In this document: positions 1 to 9,045 of the stretch, piece by piece | How the letters are laid out: the number at the start of each line of letters is the position of its first letter | Position numbering within the stretch: the first letter of the stretch is position 1 | Origin: Bosea beijingensis | Lineage (GTDB): Bacteria > Pseudomonadota > Alphaproteobacteria > Rhizobiales > Beijerinckiaceae | Assembly: GCF_030758975.1 (NCBI RefSeq) | Contig: NZ_CP132359.1 | Span: 1,566,811-1,630,810, forward strand | Direction: 5' to 3' | Length of the DNA: 64,000 nucleotides | Translations under genes and position numbers: made by a program | The notes under the pieces: model-generated | Told to the model about the DNA's origin: nothing | Database searches by the model: none | The model's input: only the letters and a program-made list of their open reading frames with translations

Positions 1-812
1 TTGGCGGTCCAGCGCCCGTTATAGCCGACCTGCGTGCCATCCTCGACCTCGCGGGTCTGGATGATCGTGGCTTCCAGTCCCACGACCGGCTTCATCGGGT
101 TCGGCTGCCCCGGCGTCGGATTGCCGCCATAGAGCGCGTAGCCCGGCCGCGTGAGCTGGTAGGACGGGCAGTCCTTCAGGAAATGGCCCGACGAATTCTT
201 GAGCGAGGCCGGCACACCGGGCAGGGCCGCCGCGATCTCCGCGAAGGCGGCGATCTGGCGGGCATTGGCCGGGTCGGCCTCGTCCTCGGAGGAGGCGAAA
301 TGGCTCATCAACAGCCCGATCCCCGCCGCTGCGATCACGCCCGAGCGCTCGCGGGCGAGGTTGAGCCCCTCGCCCGGCCAGAGGCCGAGCCGGTTCATCG
401 CCGTGTCGACATGCAAAGCCGCCGGCCGGACCTGCGCGCCGGTCTGGCGGAACGAGGCCCATTCCAGCAATTCCTCATGCGAGCCCAGCACCGGCGACAG
501 ACCATGGGCGGCGAAGGTCTCGGCGGTGCCGGGCAGGAGCCCGTTCAGCACGTAGATCGTCGCGTCCGGCGCGACCTTGCGGGCCCGGATCGCTTCCGAG
601 ACATGCGCGACGAAAAAGCTCTTGCAGCCGGCCTTGGCCAGCGCTGTCACGGCCGGCTCGATGCCGATGCCATAGGCGTCCGCCTTGACCACGGCGCCGG
701 CCTCGGTGCCGGCGCGCTTGCCGAGAAGGCGCCAGTTCGAGACCAGCGCGTCGAGATCGATGGTGAGCGTCGCGCCGAACGCGGTGGAATCAGTCAGGTC
801 GGCAGGCATCAT
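1..812 (-). CDS. alr: Alanine racemase, 3' end cut by window edge
   Basis: Pyridoxal-phosphate enzyme that interconverts L- and D-alanine in the cytoplasm, supplying D-Ala for peptidoglycan. About 270 residues are visible; the C-terminal part lies beyond position 1. The PLP-lysine motif VVKADAYG is seen with Lys at about residue 43, and VGYNG near the cut end matches the region of the catalytic tyrosine. An N-terminal TIM-barrel fold is expected. The start ATG overlaps the dnaB stop (ATGA at 809-812), so the two genes are translationally coupled, dnaB first. A second ATG follows directly and could equally be the start. Confidence 0.96.
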   Translation of the reverse strand, partial: MMPADLTDSTAFGATLTIDLDALVSNWRLLGKRAGTEAGAVVKADAYGIGIEPAVTALAKAGCKSFFVAHVSEAIRARKVAPDATIYVLNGLLPGTAETFAAHGLSPVLGSHEELLEWASFRQTGAQVRPAALHVDTAMNRLGLWPGEGLNLARERSGVIAAAGIGLLMSHFASSEDEADPANARQIAAFAEIAAALPGVPASLKNSSGHFLKDCPSYQLTRPGYALYGGNPTPGQPNPMKPVVGLEATIIQTREVEDGTQVGYNGRWTA

Positions 813-2296
813 TCACGGTCCGGAAGGCGCAACTCGTCGGCGCGGTCGGAGAAGCGTGTCACATCCGCGTCGAACTGCAAGGCCACCGCGCCGGTCGGGC
901 CGTGGCGCTGCTTGCCGATGATCAGCTCGGCGACGCCGTGCATCGCCTCCATCTCGATCTGCCACTTGTTGTGCTCTTCGGTGCCCGGCCGCGGCTCCTT
1001 GCCCTTGAGGTAGTATTCCTCGCGGTAGACGAACATCACCACGTCGGCGTCCTGCTCGATCGAGCCGGATTCGCGCAGGTCGGAGAGTTGCGGGCGCTTG
1101 TCGTCGCGATTCTCGACCTGACGCGAGAGCTGCGAGAGCGCGATGATGGGAACGTTGAGCTCCTTGGCCAGCGCCTTCAGGCTGGTCGTGATCTCGGTCA
1201 GCTCCTGCACGCGGTTCTGGCTGTTCTTGGACGAGCCGGAGAGGAGCTGCAGGTAGTCGATGAACAGGACGTCGAGCCCCTTCTGGCGCTTCAGGCGCCG
1301 GGCGCGCGCCATCAACTGCGCGATCGAGATGCCGCCGGTCTGGTCGATATAGAGCGGCAATTTCTCGATCTGGGCGGCGACATCGGTCAGCCGGGCGAAA
1401 TCGCCCTCGGTGATGCGGCCCTGCCTGATCTTGTAGGAGGAGATGCTCGACTGCTCGGCGACGATACGGGTCGCGAGCTGGTCGGCCGACATTTCGAGCG
1501 AGAAGAAGCCGACGATGCCGCCGTCGACCGACTTGATCGAGCCATCCTCCTGCCGCTCGCCGCGCCAGGCCTTGGCGATGTTGAAGGCGATGTTGGTGGC
1601 GAGCGAGGTCTTGCCCATGGCGGGGCGCCCGGCGAGTACGAGCAGGTCGGAGCGCTGCAGGCCGCCCATGCGTTGGTCGACATCGCGCAGGCCGGTCGAG
1701 ATGCCGGAGAGACCGCCGGCGCGCTGGTAGGCGCTCGCCGCCATGTCGATGGCGAGGCGCAGCGCCCCGTCGAATTTCTGGAAGCCGCCCTCGTAGCGGC
1801 CCTTTTCGGCGAGTTCGTAGAGCCGGCGCTCGGCATCCTCGATCTGCTCGCGCGGCGCCATCTCGACCGGCGCGTCATAGGCGATATTGACCAGGTCTTC
1901 GCCGACGCCGATCAACTGCCGGCGCACGGCGAGGTCGTAGATCGTCCGGCCGTAATCGGCGGCGTTGATGACGGTCGTCGCCTCGGCGGCGAGACGCGCG
2001 AGGTACTGGCTCGGCGTGATCTCGCCGAGATCGATATCGTTGACGAAGGTCTTCAGCGTGATCGGCGTCGCGATCTTGCCGGCGCGGATCATGCTCGACA
2101 CCAGCTCGTAGACGCGCTGGTGGACCGGCTCGAAGAAATGCTCGGGCTGCAGGAAGTCGGAGACGCGGTAGAACGCGTCGTTATTGACCAGGATCGCGCC
2201 CAGCAGCGCCTGCTCAGCCTCGATATTGTGAGGCTGGACGCGGAATTCGGCCTCGCGATTGTCGAGGCGGGCAACGAGTGCAGTAGCGGTGGCCAT
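809..2296 (-). CDS. dnaB: Replicative DNA helicase DnaB
   Basis: Hexameric 5'-3' helicase that unwinds DNA at the replication fork. The 495-residue length is normal for the family. The N-terminal DnaB domain (about 20-125) binds primase. The RecA-like C-terminal domain has Walker A GRPAMGKTS at 223-231 and Walker B LDVLFIDYLQ at 341-350, followed by an arginine-rich stretch. No intein or insertion is seen at the P-loop, a common site for them. The gene is followed with an ATGA overlap by alr, and rplI lies upstream on the same strand behind a terminator, so dnaB-alr is probably its own transcription unit starting in the 217 bp gap. Confidence 0.98.
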   Translation of the reverse strand: MATATALVARLDNREAEFRVQPHNIEAEQALLGAILVNNDAFYRVSDFLQPEHFFEPVHQRVYELVSSMIRAGKIATPITLKTFVNDIDLGEITPSQYLARLAAEATTVINAADYGRTIYDLAVRRQLIGVGEDLVNIAYDAPVEMAPREQIEDAERRLYELAEKGRYEGGFQKFDGALRLAIDMAASAYQRAGGLSGISTGLRDVDQRMGGLQRSDLLVLAGRPAMGKTSLATNIAFNIAKAWRGERQEDGSIKSVDGGIVGFFSLEMSADQLATRIVAEQSSISSYKIRQGRITEGDFARLTDVAAQIEKLPLYIDQTGGISIAQLMARARRLKRQKGLDVLFIDYLQLLSGSSKNSQNRVQELTEITTSLKALAKELNVPIIALSQLSRQVENRDDKRPQLSDLRESGSIEQDADVVMFVYREEYYLKGKEPRPGTEEHNKWQIEMEAMHGVAELIIGKQRHGPTGAVALQFDADVTRFSDRADELRLPDRE

Positions 2297-2465
2297 GGCC
2301 GTCCCGATAAATCAATGCTGGATGAATTCAAGCCGACAATCAGCCGCGGAACCTTGCAGCTCGGCATGGCTGAGTCGGGCAGAAAGCTAACTTAACATTC
2401 TGACAATCGGTGCCAGCAGGTTCCGGTTCCATCCACCCCTTTGCACAGCCCCCGCAATGAAAAAG

Positions 2466-2487
2466 GCGCCGTGTTGCCACGGCGCCC
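2466..2487 (-). terminator. Rho-independent terminator after rplI
   Basis: A perfect 9-bp GC-rich stem (GGCGCCGTG / CACGGCGCC) with a 4-nt TTGC loop is flanked at 2461-2465 by AAAAA, which reads as a T-run on the minus strand. It lies 27 bp beyond the rplI stop and would separate the ribosomal operon from dnaB-alr. The rest of the 2297-2513 gap should hold the dnaB promoter, but I see no convincing -35/-10 pair. Confidence 0.75.
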
Positions 2488-2513
2488 TTGACTCGATTTG
2501 AGAGCGTTTCGGC

Positions 2514-3077
2514 TCAGAGCTCGGCGTCGCCGGCCTCGGCCAGCGCCGCACCGACCTCGAGGCCGAGATCGTCGAGATCGAACTCCTCGCGGGCCGTGAC
2601 GTTCTCGCCGGCGGCCTGGCGCTCGGCCTCTTCAGCCGAACGGGCGACGTTGACGGTGATCGAGACCGCGACTTCCGGGTGCAGCACGACCGGGACCGTG
2701 TGCAGGCCGAGCGTCTTGATCGGGGTGTTCAGCGTCACCTGGCCGCGCGAGACATTGAAGCCGTCCTTGGTCAGGGCCTCGGCGATGTCGCGGGTCGAGA
2801 CCGAACCATAGAGCACGCCGGACTCGCCCGACTGGCGCAGGATGGTGACGCTCTGGCCGTTCAGGCGCTCGGCGACGGCATCGGCCTCGGACTTCAGCTC
2901 GAGGTTGCGGGTCTCGAGCTCGAGCTTCTGGCTCTCGAAGCGCTTCTTGTTGTCCTCGGTGGCGCGCAGCGCCTTGCCGCGGGCGAGCAGGTAGTTGCGG
3001 CCGAAGCCGTCGCGGACCTTCACGATGTCGCCCATCTGGCCAAGCTTGGCGACGCGCTCGAGCAGGATCACTTCCAT
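2514..3077 (-). CDS. rplI: 50S ribosomal protein L9
   Basis: Large-subunit protein that binds 23S rRNA domain V and stabilises the L1 stalk region. The N-terminal [17 protein letters not shown] motif is the classic L9 signature, followed by the glycine/lysine-rich linker ([18 protein letters not shown]). At 187 residues it is longer than the roughly 150 of E. coli because of an acidic C-terminal tail (after about residue 150), as is usual in alphaproteobacteria. The upstream sequence AAGGAGAAGACCC is a strong ribosome site for the ATG at 3077. It is the last gene of the rpsF-rpsR-DUF2232-rplI operon and precedes a clear terminator. Confidence 0.98.
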   Translation of the reverse strand: MEVILLERVAKLGQMGDIVKVRDGFGRNYLLARGKALRATEDNKKRFESQKLELETRNLELKSEADAVAERLNGQSVTILRQSGESGVLYGSVSTRDIAEALTKDGFNVSRGQVTLNTPIKTLGLHTVPVVLHPEVAVSITVNVARSAEEAERQAAGENVTAREEFDLDDLGLEVGAALAEAGDAEL

Positions 3078-3112
3078 GGGTCTTCTCCTTGTTCTGTCTT
3101 GAGACGAGGTTG

Positions 3113-4060
3113 TCAGGAACGGTTAGGCGGAGGCGGCAGCGCGGCGTGCTTGCGCAAACCGAGCAGCGTGTCGATGACGCCGGCGATCGCGAGCAGCGGC
3201 GTCAGCACGGCCTGCATCACGACGAGGGCGACATAGATCGAGATCAGCATCGGCATCCGCCAGGACTTGCCGCGCGAGATATCGTGCAGCGTGGCGAGCC
3301 CGCTGAACATGAAAGCGGCGAGCAGCGCGCCGAGGAAGGCCATGGCGGCGACGCCGACGAAGCCACCGATCGTCGCGACGAAAGCGGCGGCGATCATGAG
3401 CAGCAGCGCCTGCCGCGGCAGCGTCGTCGACGGGATGAAGGGCCAGGGCCGCGGCAGGCGGTCGGACATCTTCACGGTGCGGGCCGCGAGCCAGAGATTG
3501 GCGGTGATGGTGGTGACGAAGGAGGCGCCGATGCCGAGCGGCACGGCCGGCGCCAGGCTCTGCGCGAGTTCCTTGACCTGGACGTCGCCGGGCAGGGCGA
3601 TCAGCTTGCCGCGCACCATCTCGTTCAGCAGGTTTTCGATCATGCGCGCGATAACCGATTGATAGGTGTCGTAATCGGTAGTCATCACCAGTGCGCTGCC
3701 GACGGTGGCGAGCGCAGCGGTTGCGGCGATCCAGAGCAGCAGGTTCCCGAGCGGATACCACTCGACCCGGCCCTCGGCATCGCCGCGGGCGAGCAGGGCG
3801 AGATAGGCGATCCACCAGGCCGGCAGGCCGATGATCAGGGCAAAGGCGATGCCGCCGGTCGGAGCGAGAGCAATCGCGACGGCGAGCGCACCCGATGCCG
3901 TGGCGAACAGCCCGGAGCGGTGGTTCCAGCCCAAAGATGCGATGAAGATCGGGAGAGGAGCGGCCGAATACAGCAAGGCGGCAAGCGGCGATCCGGTGAT
4001 CACCACTGAGAAGAGCAGGGCCGAAACAAGGCCCGCGCCGATGCCGACAATCGGAATCAT
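3113..4060 (-). CDS. DUF2232 polytopic inner-membrane protein
   Basis: A 315-residue very hydrophobic protein with about seven to eight predicted membrane helices from the N-terminus ([19 protein letters not shown]) to about residue 300. It belongs by position and character to the DUF2232 (YybS-like) family, which in alphaproteobacteria is regularly found between rpsR and rplI. The biochemical function is unknown. The family resembles energy-coupling transporter S-components in topology, but that is only an inference. It is 35 bp from rplI and presumably co-transcribed with it; the 180 bp gap towards rpsR contains hairpins. Confidence 0.85.
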   Translation of the reverse strand: MIPIVGIGAGLVSALLFSVVITGSPLAALLYSAAPLPIFIASLGWNHRSGLFATASGALAVAIALAPTGGIAFALIIGLPAWWIAYLALLARGDAEGRVEWYPLGNLLLWIAATAALATVGSALVMTTDYDTYQSVIARMIENLLNEMVRGKLIALPGDVQVKELAQSLAPAVPLGIGASFVTTITANLWLAARTVKMSDRLPRPWPFIPSTTLPRQALLLMIAAAFVATIGGFVGVAAMAFLGALLAAFMFSGLATLHDISRGKSWRMPMLISIYVALVVMQAVLTPLLAIAGVIDTLLGLRKHAALPPPPNRS

Positions 4061-4183
4061 TGGTCCGTCCTGCTGTCCCGCTGCTCACACACCATCCGGT
4101 GTGGCAGGGTGAGAGGCCTCTCGGCCTCAACGAACCCGGTGGAGTTTCACCGCCGGGCGACTGGTTGATCTTGAAAGCGAGAA

Positions 4184-4208
4184 CCGGAGGCGCGGAAAGC
4201 GCCTCCGG
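4184..4208 (-). terminator. Hairpin after rpsR (terminator or attenuator)
   Basis: A perfect 10-bp stem CCGGAGGCGC / GCGCCTCCGG with a 5-nt loop starts 33 bp past the rpsR stop. The minus-strand sequence after it (TTCTCGCTTTC) has only a weak T-run, so partial termination between rpsF-rpsR and DUF2232-rplI is more likely than a full stop. A second dyad, CCCGGTG / CACCGCCGGG, lies at about 4134-4157. Confidence 0.55.
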
Positions 4209-4240
4209 AATTTAGCGTCTGCCGGATCCGAACGGACGGA

Positions 4241-4486
4241 TCAGCGGATGACGTAGGGCAGCAGGCCGAGGAAGCGGGCGCGCTTGATCGCCTGGGCGAG
4301 CTCGCGCTGCTTCTTGGCGGAGACCGCCGTGATGCGGGACGGAACGATCTTGCCGCGCTCGGAGATGTAGCGCGAGAGCAGACGCACGTCCTTGTAGTCG
4401 ATCTTCGGGGCGCCTTCGCCCGAGAACGGGCAGGACTTGCGGCGGCGGAAGAAGGGGCGACGGGCGCCAGCGGATGCAGTCGACAT
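4241..4486 (-). CDS. rpsR: 30S ribosomal protein S18
   Basis: Small-subunit protein that forms a heterodimer with S6 on the platform of the 30S subunit. The 81 residues carry the S18 signature: an arginine-rich N-terminus ([13 protein letters not shown]), then [43 protein letters not shown] split over two helices, ending in [10 protein letters not shown] single Cys lies near residue 19. The gene is 2 bp downstream of rpsF on the same strand, the normal order, and is co-translated with it. Confidence 0.98.
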   Translation of the reverse strand: MSTASAGARRPFFRRRKSCPFSGEGAPKIDYKDVRLLSRYISERGKIVPSRITAVSAKKQRELAQAIKRARFLGLLPYVIR

Positions 4487-4488
4487 TC

Positions 4489-4920
4489 TCAGGCCTCCGC
4501 TTCGGCGGTTTCGGTCGCTTCGTCGTCACGACGCGGACGGTCACGGCGCGGGCCGCGCTCGAAACGGTCGCCGCCACGCTCCGGACGGTCCTCGCGGTCA
4601 CGCTTCTGCAGCATGGCCGACGGACCTTCCTCGAGCTCCTCGACCTTGACGGTCATGAAGCGCAGAATGTCCTCGTTGATGCGCATCTGGCGCTCCATCT
4701 CCAGCACGGCGGCGGAGGGAGCCTCGATGTTCAGCAGCGTGTAGTGAGCCTTGCGGTTCTTCTTGATGCGGTAGCCGAGGGACTTGACGCCCCAGTACTC
4801 GACCTTGCGGATGGCGCCGCCATTCGCTTCGATGACGCCCTTGAACTGCTCGACGAGGGCTTCGACCTGCTGCGCGCTGACATCCTGCCGCGCGAGCAGC
4901 ACATGCTCGTACAATGCCAT
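4489..4920 (-). CDS. rpsF: 30S ribosomal protein S6
   Basis: Small-subunit protein that pairs with S18. The 143 residues begin [15 protein letters not shown], the S6 beta-strand 1 signature, and contain [21 protein letters not shown]. The C-terminal tail (about 110-143) is made mostly of R, D and E, as in other alphaproteobacterial S6 proteins. An upstream in-frame ATG at 4941 exists, but the start at 4920 is preferred: AAGGAAGG lies 7-8 nt before it and homologues begin here. It is the first gene of the rpsF-rpsR-DUF2232-rplI unit. Confidence 0.97.
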   Translation of the reverse strand: MALYEHVLLARQDVSAQQVEALVEQFKGVIEANGGAIRKVEYWGVKSLGYRIKKNRKAHYTLLNIEAPSAAVLEMERQMRINEDILRFMTVKVEELEEGPSAMLQKRDREDRPERGGDRFERGPRRDRPRRDDEATETAEAEA

Positions 4921-5263
4921 ATGTGGCCTTCCTTGTTTCACCCTGCTTCGCCCGGCGCGGAGCCCTCCGAGCCCTGGATAAGGCCCGACAGGATTTCATC
5001 GAAGGCGGAGACACGGGATGACGGTTCGGGAAACGAGCCTGCGCCGATCCTTGCGGACATGCGCCATCCGTTCAGCCTCCGGCCGAACAAGCAGGAGGCG
5101 GTCGTTACAGTGTCCAGCGCGCCATGGCAATCGGAATCTGCCGGAAAATGCCGCTTCGGAAGCGGAAAATTCGGGCGCCGCGCTTGACTTGGCGGCGGAA
5201 GCGATGTGACAGCCGCGTCATATAAGACAAATGACGAATGTAGAAGACCGGGACGTTCACAGC
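4921..5263. other. Divergent intergenic region rpsF / fabD
   Basis: These 343 bp separate two divergent operons and must contain both promoters. I see no gene, repeat or terminator. A CTTGAC element at 5183-5188 and a TATAAG at 5221-5226 point towards fabD, but they are 32 bp apart, so they cannot form one promoter. An S6:S18 autoregulatory leader would be expected in front of rpsF; I could not fold one with confidence. Confidence 0.6.
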
Positions 5264-6208
5264 ATGACCACAGCGTTCATCTTTCCGGGCCAGGGCTCTC
5301 AGGCGGTCGGCATGGGCAAGACCCTGGCCGACAACTTCCCTGTCGCGAAGGCGGTCTTCGACGAAGTCGACGCGGCCCTGTCGCAGAAGCTCTCGGGCGT
5401 GATGTGGGAAGGTCCTTCCGAGGAACTGACCCTGACGGCCAATGCCCAGCCGGCCCTGATGGCGGTCAGTCTCGCGGTCGTGCGCGTGCTCGAAAGCGAA
5501 GCTGGGCTCGACCTGAAGCGCGACGCCGCCTTCGTCGCCGGCCATTCGCTCGGCGAGTATTCGGCGCTCGCCGCTGCCGGGACCTTCTCGATCAGCGATG
5601 CCGCCCGCCTGCTGCGCATCCGCGGCGACGCCATGCAGAAGGCCGTGCCGGCGGGCTTGGGCGCGATGGCGGCTCTGCTTGGTGCGGAGCTCGATCTCGC
5701 CCGCGAGATCGCCACGGCTGCAGCCCAGGGCGAGGTCTGCGAGGCCGCCAACGACAATGGCGGCGGTCAGGTCGTGCTCTCCGGCGCCAGGGCCGCGATC
5801 GACCGCGCCATCGCGCTGGCCGGCGAGCGCGGTGTGAAGCGCGCCATGCTTCTGCCGGTCTCCGCTCCCTTCCATTGCGCCCTGATGCAGCCTGCCGCCG
5901 ATGCGATGCGCGATGCCCTCGCCAAGGTCGCGATGCAGTCGCCTGTCGTGCCGGTCGTCGCCAATGTTGGCGCGGCCCCGCTGAGCGATCCGGGCGCGAT
6001 CCGCGCCTCGCTCGTCGCACAGGTCACCGGCACGGTGCGCTGGCGCGAATGCGTGCAGGCGATGGCCGCTGCGGGCGTCACCGATTTCGTCGAGGCCGGC
6101 AGCGGCAAGGTGCTGGCCGGTCTCGTCAAGCGTATCGTCGCGGGCGCGGCGCCGGTCTCGATCGGCACGGCCGACGATATCGCAGCCTGGAAGGCCCGCC
6201 AGGGTTAA
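5264..6208 (+). CDS. fabD: Malonyl-CoA:ACP transacylase
   Basis: Transfers malonyl from CoA to acyl carrier protein, producing the extender unit for fatty acid synthesis in the cytoplasm. It has 314 residues, normal for FabD. FPGQGSQ lies at 7-13, the nucleophile motif GHSLGEYSA has Ser95, and APFHCALM contains the catalytic His204. The internal start at 5264 is chosen over the ATG at 5231 because homologues begin with the MTTAFIFPGQG segment. It is the first gene of fabD-fabG-acpP-fabF, followed by 62 bp and fabG. Confidence 0.97.
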   Translation: MTTAFIFPGQGSQAVGMGKTLADNFPVAKAVFDEVDAALSQKLSGVMWEGPSEELTLTANAQPALMAVSLAVVRVLESEAGLDLKRDAAFVAGHSLGEYSALAAAGTFSISDAARLLRIRGDAMQKAVPAGLGAMAALLGAELDLAREIATAAAQGEVCEAANDNGGGQVVLSGARAAIDRAIALAGERGVKRAMLLPVSAPFHCALMQPAADAMRDALAKVAMQSPVVPVVANVGAAPLSDPGAIRASLVAQVTGTVRWRECVQAMAAAGVTDFVEAGSGKVLAGLVKRIVAGAAPVSIGTADDIAAWKARQG

Positions 6209-6270
6209 GGTCGTCGCATCAGAGCCCAGGACGGGCTCCGGCGGCAGAATGCCGAACAAGGGGAGCGAAC

Positions 6271-7008
6271 ATGTTTGATCTGACCGGCCGCAAGGCCCTG
6301 GTCACCGGCGCGACCGGCGGTCTCGGCGGAGCCATCGCCCGGACGCTGCATGCGCAAGGCGCCAGCGTCGCGATCTCTGGCACGCGCGCGGAAGCGCTCG
6401 AGGCCCTGGCGGCCGAGCTCGGCGAGCGCGTCGTGATCGCGCCCTGCAACCTCTCCGACAAGGATTCGGTCGAAGCGCTTGTGCCGACCGCCGAGGAGAA
6501 GCTCGGCGGGCTCGACATCCTCGTCAACAATGCCGGCATCACCCGCGACAACTTGTTCATGCGCCTCAAGGACGAGGACTGGGACAGCGTCCTCGCGGTC
6601 AACCTGACCGCGGCCTTCCGTCTCTCGCGCGCCGCCGTGAAATCGATGATGCGTCGCCGCTACGGCCGAATCGTCGCGATCGGCTCGGTCGTCGGCACCA
6701 CCGGCAATCCCGGCCAGGGTAATTATGCCGCCGCGAAAGCTGGTCTGATCGGCATGTCCAAGGCGCTGGCCGCCGAGGTCGCGACCCGCAACATCACCGT
6801 CAACGTGGTCGCGCCGGGCTTCATCGAGTCGCCGATGACGCAAGCCCTCAACGACAAGCAGCGCGAGGGCATCCTCTCCGGCGTGCCGATGGGCCGTCTC
6901 GGCGAGGGCGCGGATGTGGCGGCGGCGGTCGCCTTTCTCGCCAGCACGGAAGCCGGCTACGTGACCGGCCAGACCCTGCACGTCAACGGCGGAATGGCAA
7001 TGATCTAG
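6271..7008 (+). CDS. fabG: 3-oxoacyl-ACP reductase FabG
   Basis: NADPH-dependent short-chain reductase that reduces beta-ketoacyl-ACP in each round of fatty acid elongation. It has 245 residues. The cofactor loop GATGGLG is at 13-19, NNAG at 86-89, and the catalytic Ser139, Tyr152 and Lys156 (YAAAK) are all present. The ATG at 6271 follows AAGGGGAGCGAAC, a good ribosome site. It lies between fabD and acpP, which argues for the housekeeping FabG rather than a PhaB-type paralogue. Confidence 0.97.
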   Translation: MFDLTGRKALVTGATGGLGGAIARTLHAQGASVAISGTRAEALEALAAELGERVVIAPCNLSDKDSVEALVPTAEEKLGGLDILVNNAGITRDNLFMRLKDEDWDSVLAVNLTAAFRLSRAAVKSMMRRRYGRIVAIGSVVGTTGNPGQGNYAAAKAGLIGMSKALAAEVATRNITVNVVAPGFIESPMTQALNDKQREGILSGVPMGRLGEGADVAAAVAFLASTEAGYVTGQTLHVNGGMAMI

Positions 7009-7273
7009 GTGCGTTAGCGCGCAATCTCGATCGGGTTTGATAAGTCTGTGGCGCACTCGCCAGCCTGTAAAGGGTGTGTTAACTAGCGCCGTCGCGCTAC
7101 AGCCGGGCGATCCGAGGGGACTTGACGAAACCTCGGTTGTTGCGTTTGTGCAGGCTTCGAGCTTTCCGGATCGCGGACATCGTCAAGGTGGCGCGGCGGC
7201 TCGGAATGAGATCCCTCCACCGCGTCGTATCCCTGCGATGCGTTTTCAGTTTCTAAGTCTAAGGAAAAGACCC

Positions 7274-7510
7274 ATGAGCGATGTTGCCGAGCGCGTGAAG
7301 AAGATCGTGGTCGAGCACCTCGGCGTCGAGGCCGACAAGGTCGTCGACGGCGCCAACTTCATCGAGGACCTGGGCGCGGACAGCCTCGACACCGTCGAGC
7401 TCGTGATGGCCTTCGAGGAAGAGTTCGGCGTCGAGATTCCGGACGATGCGGCCGAGACGATCGTGACCGTCGGCGACGCCGTCAAGTTCCTCTCCGCGAA
7501 GAGCGCCTGA
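7274..7510 (+). CDS. acpP: Acyl carrier protein
   Basis: Small acidic four-helix carrier that holds growing acyl chains on 4'-phosphopantetheine. It has 78 residues with the GADSLD motif; Ser37 is the attachment site. The ATG at 7274 is preceded by AAGGAAAAGACCC, a strong ribosome site. The 265 bp gap after fabG suggests that acpP also has its own promoter, expected because ACP is needed in large excess, although I could not pick out a clear -10/-35 pair. fabF follows after 33 bp. Confidence 0.98.
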   Translation: MSDVAERVKKIVVEHLGVEADKVVDGANFIEDLGADSLDTVELVMAFEEEFGVEIPDDAAETIVTVGDAVKFLSAKSA

Positions 7511-7543
7511 TCGGCCTTTCGGTCGGTCGACGCAGAAAGAGCC

Positions 7544-8836
7544 ATGGCTTCTCGCAGTTATCCGATGCGGCGTGTCGTCGTGACCGGGCTTGGCATGGTG
7601 ACGCCGCTTGCATGCGGCGTCGAGCCGACCTGGTCGCGGCTTCTGGCCGGCGCCAGCGGTGCCGGTCCCATCACCAGTTTCGATGCCAGCGACCTGCCGG
7701 CGCGGATCGCCTGCAACATCCCGCGGGGTGACGGCAGCGACGGGACCTTCAATCCCGACGACTGGATGGAGCCGAAGGAGCAGCGCAAGGTCGACGATTT
7801 CATCGTCTTCGCCATGGCTGCCGCCACCCAGGCGTTGCAGGATGCCGGCTGGAAGCCGGAAAGCTACGAGGACCAGATCCGCACCGGCGTCGCCATCGGC
7901 TCCGGCATCGGCGGCCTCGGCGGCATCTACGATGCCTCGCTCCTGCTCAAGGAGCGCGGCCCGCGCCGCCTCTCGCCCTTCTTCATCCCCGGCCGCCTGA
8001 GCAATCTGGCGGCGGGCTATGTCTCGATCGAGCACGGGCTGAAAGGCCCGAACCATGCCGTCGTGACGGCTTGCTCGACCGGCGCGCATGCCGTCGGCGA
8101 TGCCGCCCGGATGATCGCGCTCGGCGATGCCGAGGTTATGCTGGCTGGCGGCGCCGAATCGGCGATCAACCGCATCGGCATTGCCGGCTTCTGCGCCTGC
8201 CGCGCGCTCTCGACGAATTTCAACGACACGCCCGAGAAGGCCTCGCGCCCGTACGACAAGGACCGCGATGGCTTCGTGATGGGCGAGGGCGCCGGCGTCG
8301 TCGTGCTCGAGGATCTCGAGCACGCGCTGGCCCGCGGCGCCCGCATCTATGCCGAGGTCGTCGGCTACGGCATGTCGGGCGACGCCTATCACATCACCTC
8401 GCCTTCCGAGGATGGCGACGGCGCCTATCGCTGTATGCAGGCGGCGCTCGATCGCGCCGGCATCACGGCCTCAGATCTCGACTACATCAATGCCCACGGC
8501 ACCTCGACACCGCTCGGTGACGAGATCGAGTTGCGCGCCGTTGAGCGCCTGCTGGCCAATGCCTCGAAGCGCCCGTCCATGTCCTCGACCAAATCGGCGA
8601 CCGGCCACCTGCTCGGCGCCGCCGGTGCGATCGAGGCGATCTTCACCGTGCTCGCGATCCGCGACCAGATAGCGCCGCCGACGATCAATCTCGACAACCC
8701 TTCCGTCGAGACCGAGATCGATCTGGTGCCGCATGTCGCCCGCAAGCGCGAGATCGATTACGCCCTGTCGAACTCCTTCGGCTTCGGCGGGACGAATGCC
8801 TCGCTGGTGATGCGGCGCTATCATCCCGAATCGTGA
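7544..8836 (+). CDS. fabF: 3-oxoacyl-ACP synthase II
   Basis: Condensing enzyme that elongates acyl-ACP with malonyl-ACP. It has 430 residues and the full thiolase-fold triad: Cys177 in TACSTGAHA, His318 in NAHGTSTP and His355 in SATGHLLGAAG. The C-terminal NSFGFGGTNASL motif is intact. The start at 7544 follows AGAAAGAG; a second ATG at 7565 (MRRVVVTGLG) lacks a ribosome site. It is the last gene of the fab cluster; mltG follows about 210 bp later. Confidence 0.97.
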   Translation: MASRSYPMRRVVVTGLGMVTPLACGVEPTWSRLLAGASGAGPITSFDASDLPARIACNIPRGDGSDGTFNPDDWMEPKEQRKVDDFIVFAMAAATQALQDAGWKPESYEDQIRTGVAIGSGIGGLGGIYDASLLLKERGPRRLSPFFIPGRLSNLAAGYVSIEHGLKGPNHAVVTACSTGAHAVGDAARMIALGDAEVMLAGGAESAINRIGIAGFCACRALSTNFNDTPEKASRPYDKDRDGFVMGEGAGVVVLEDLEHALARGARIYAEVVGYGMSGDAYHITSPSEDGDGAYRCMQAALDRAGITASDLDYINAHGTSTPLGDEIELRAVERLLANASKRPSMSSTKSATGHLLGAAGAIEAIFTVLAIRDQIAPPTINLDNPSVETEIDLVPHVARKREIDYALSNSFGFGGTNASLVMRRYHPES

Positions 8837-9045
8837 TCGGCCGTTGCCTAGCGCCGTTTCGCCATAATCTTGGGTAGAGTTTGCGCCAGCGGCTGCCGAA
8901 TGCGTGATTCCACGTTCACAGCCGCAAGGAAACCGGCTCTAATGCGGTCGCCCGGCTTTGGTGTGGCCGTTTGCCCACTCCGGCAGGCGCGGTCCAGGTT
9001 GCGCCGTGCCGAGATCATCTACCCCGTGCTGCGAGCGTCTTGATC

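Noticed and set aside
5183-5226. CTTGAC and TATAAG as a fabD promoter
   Set aside because: The spacing of 32 bp is about twice that allowed for one sigma-70 promoter.
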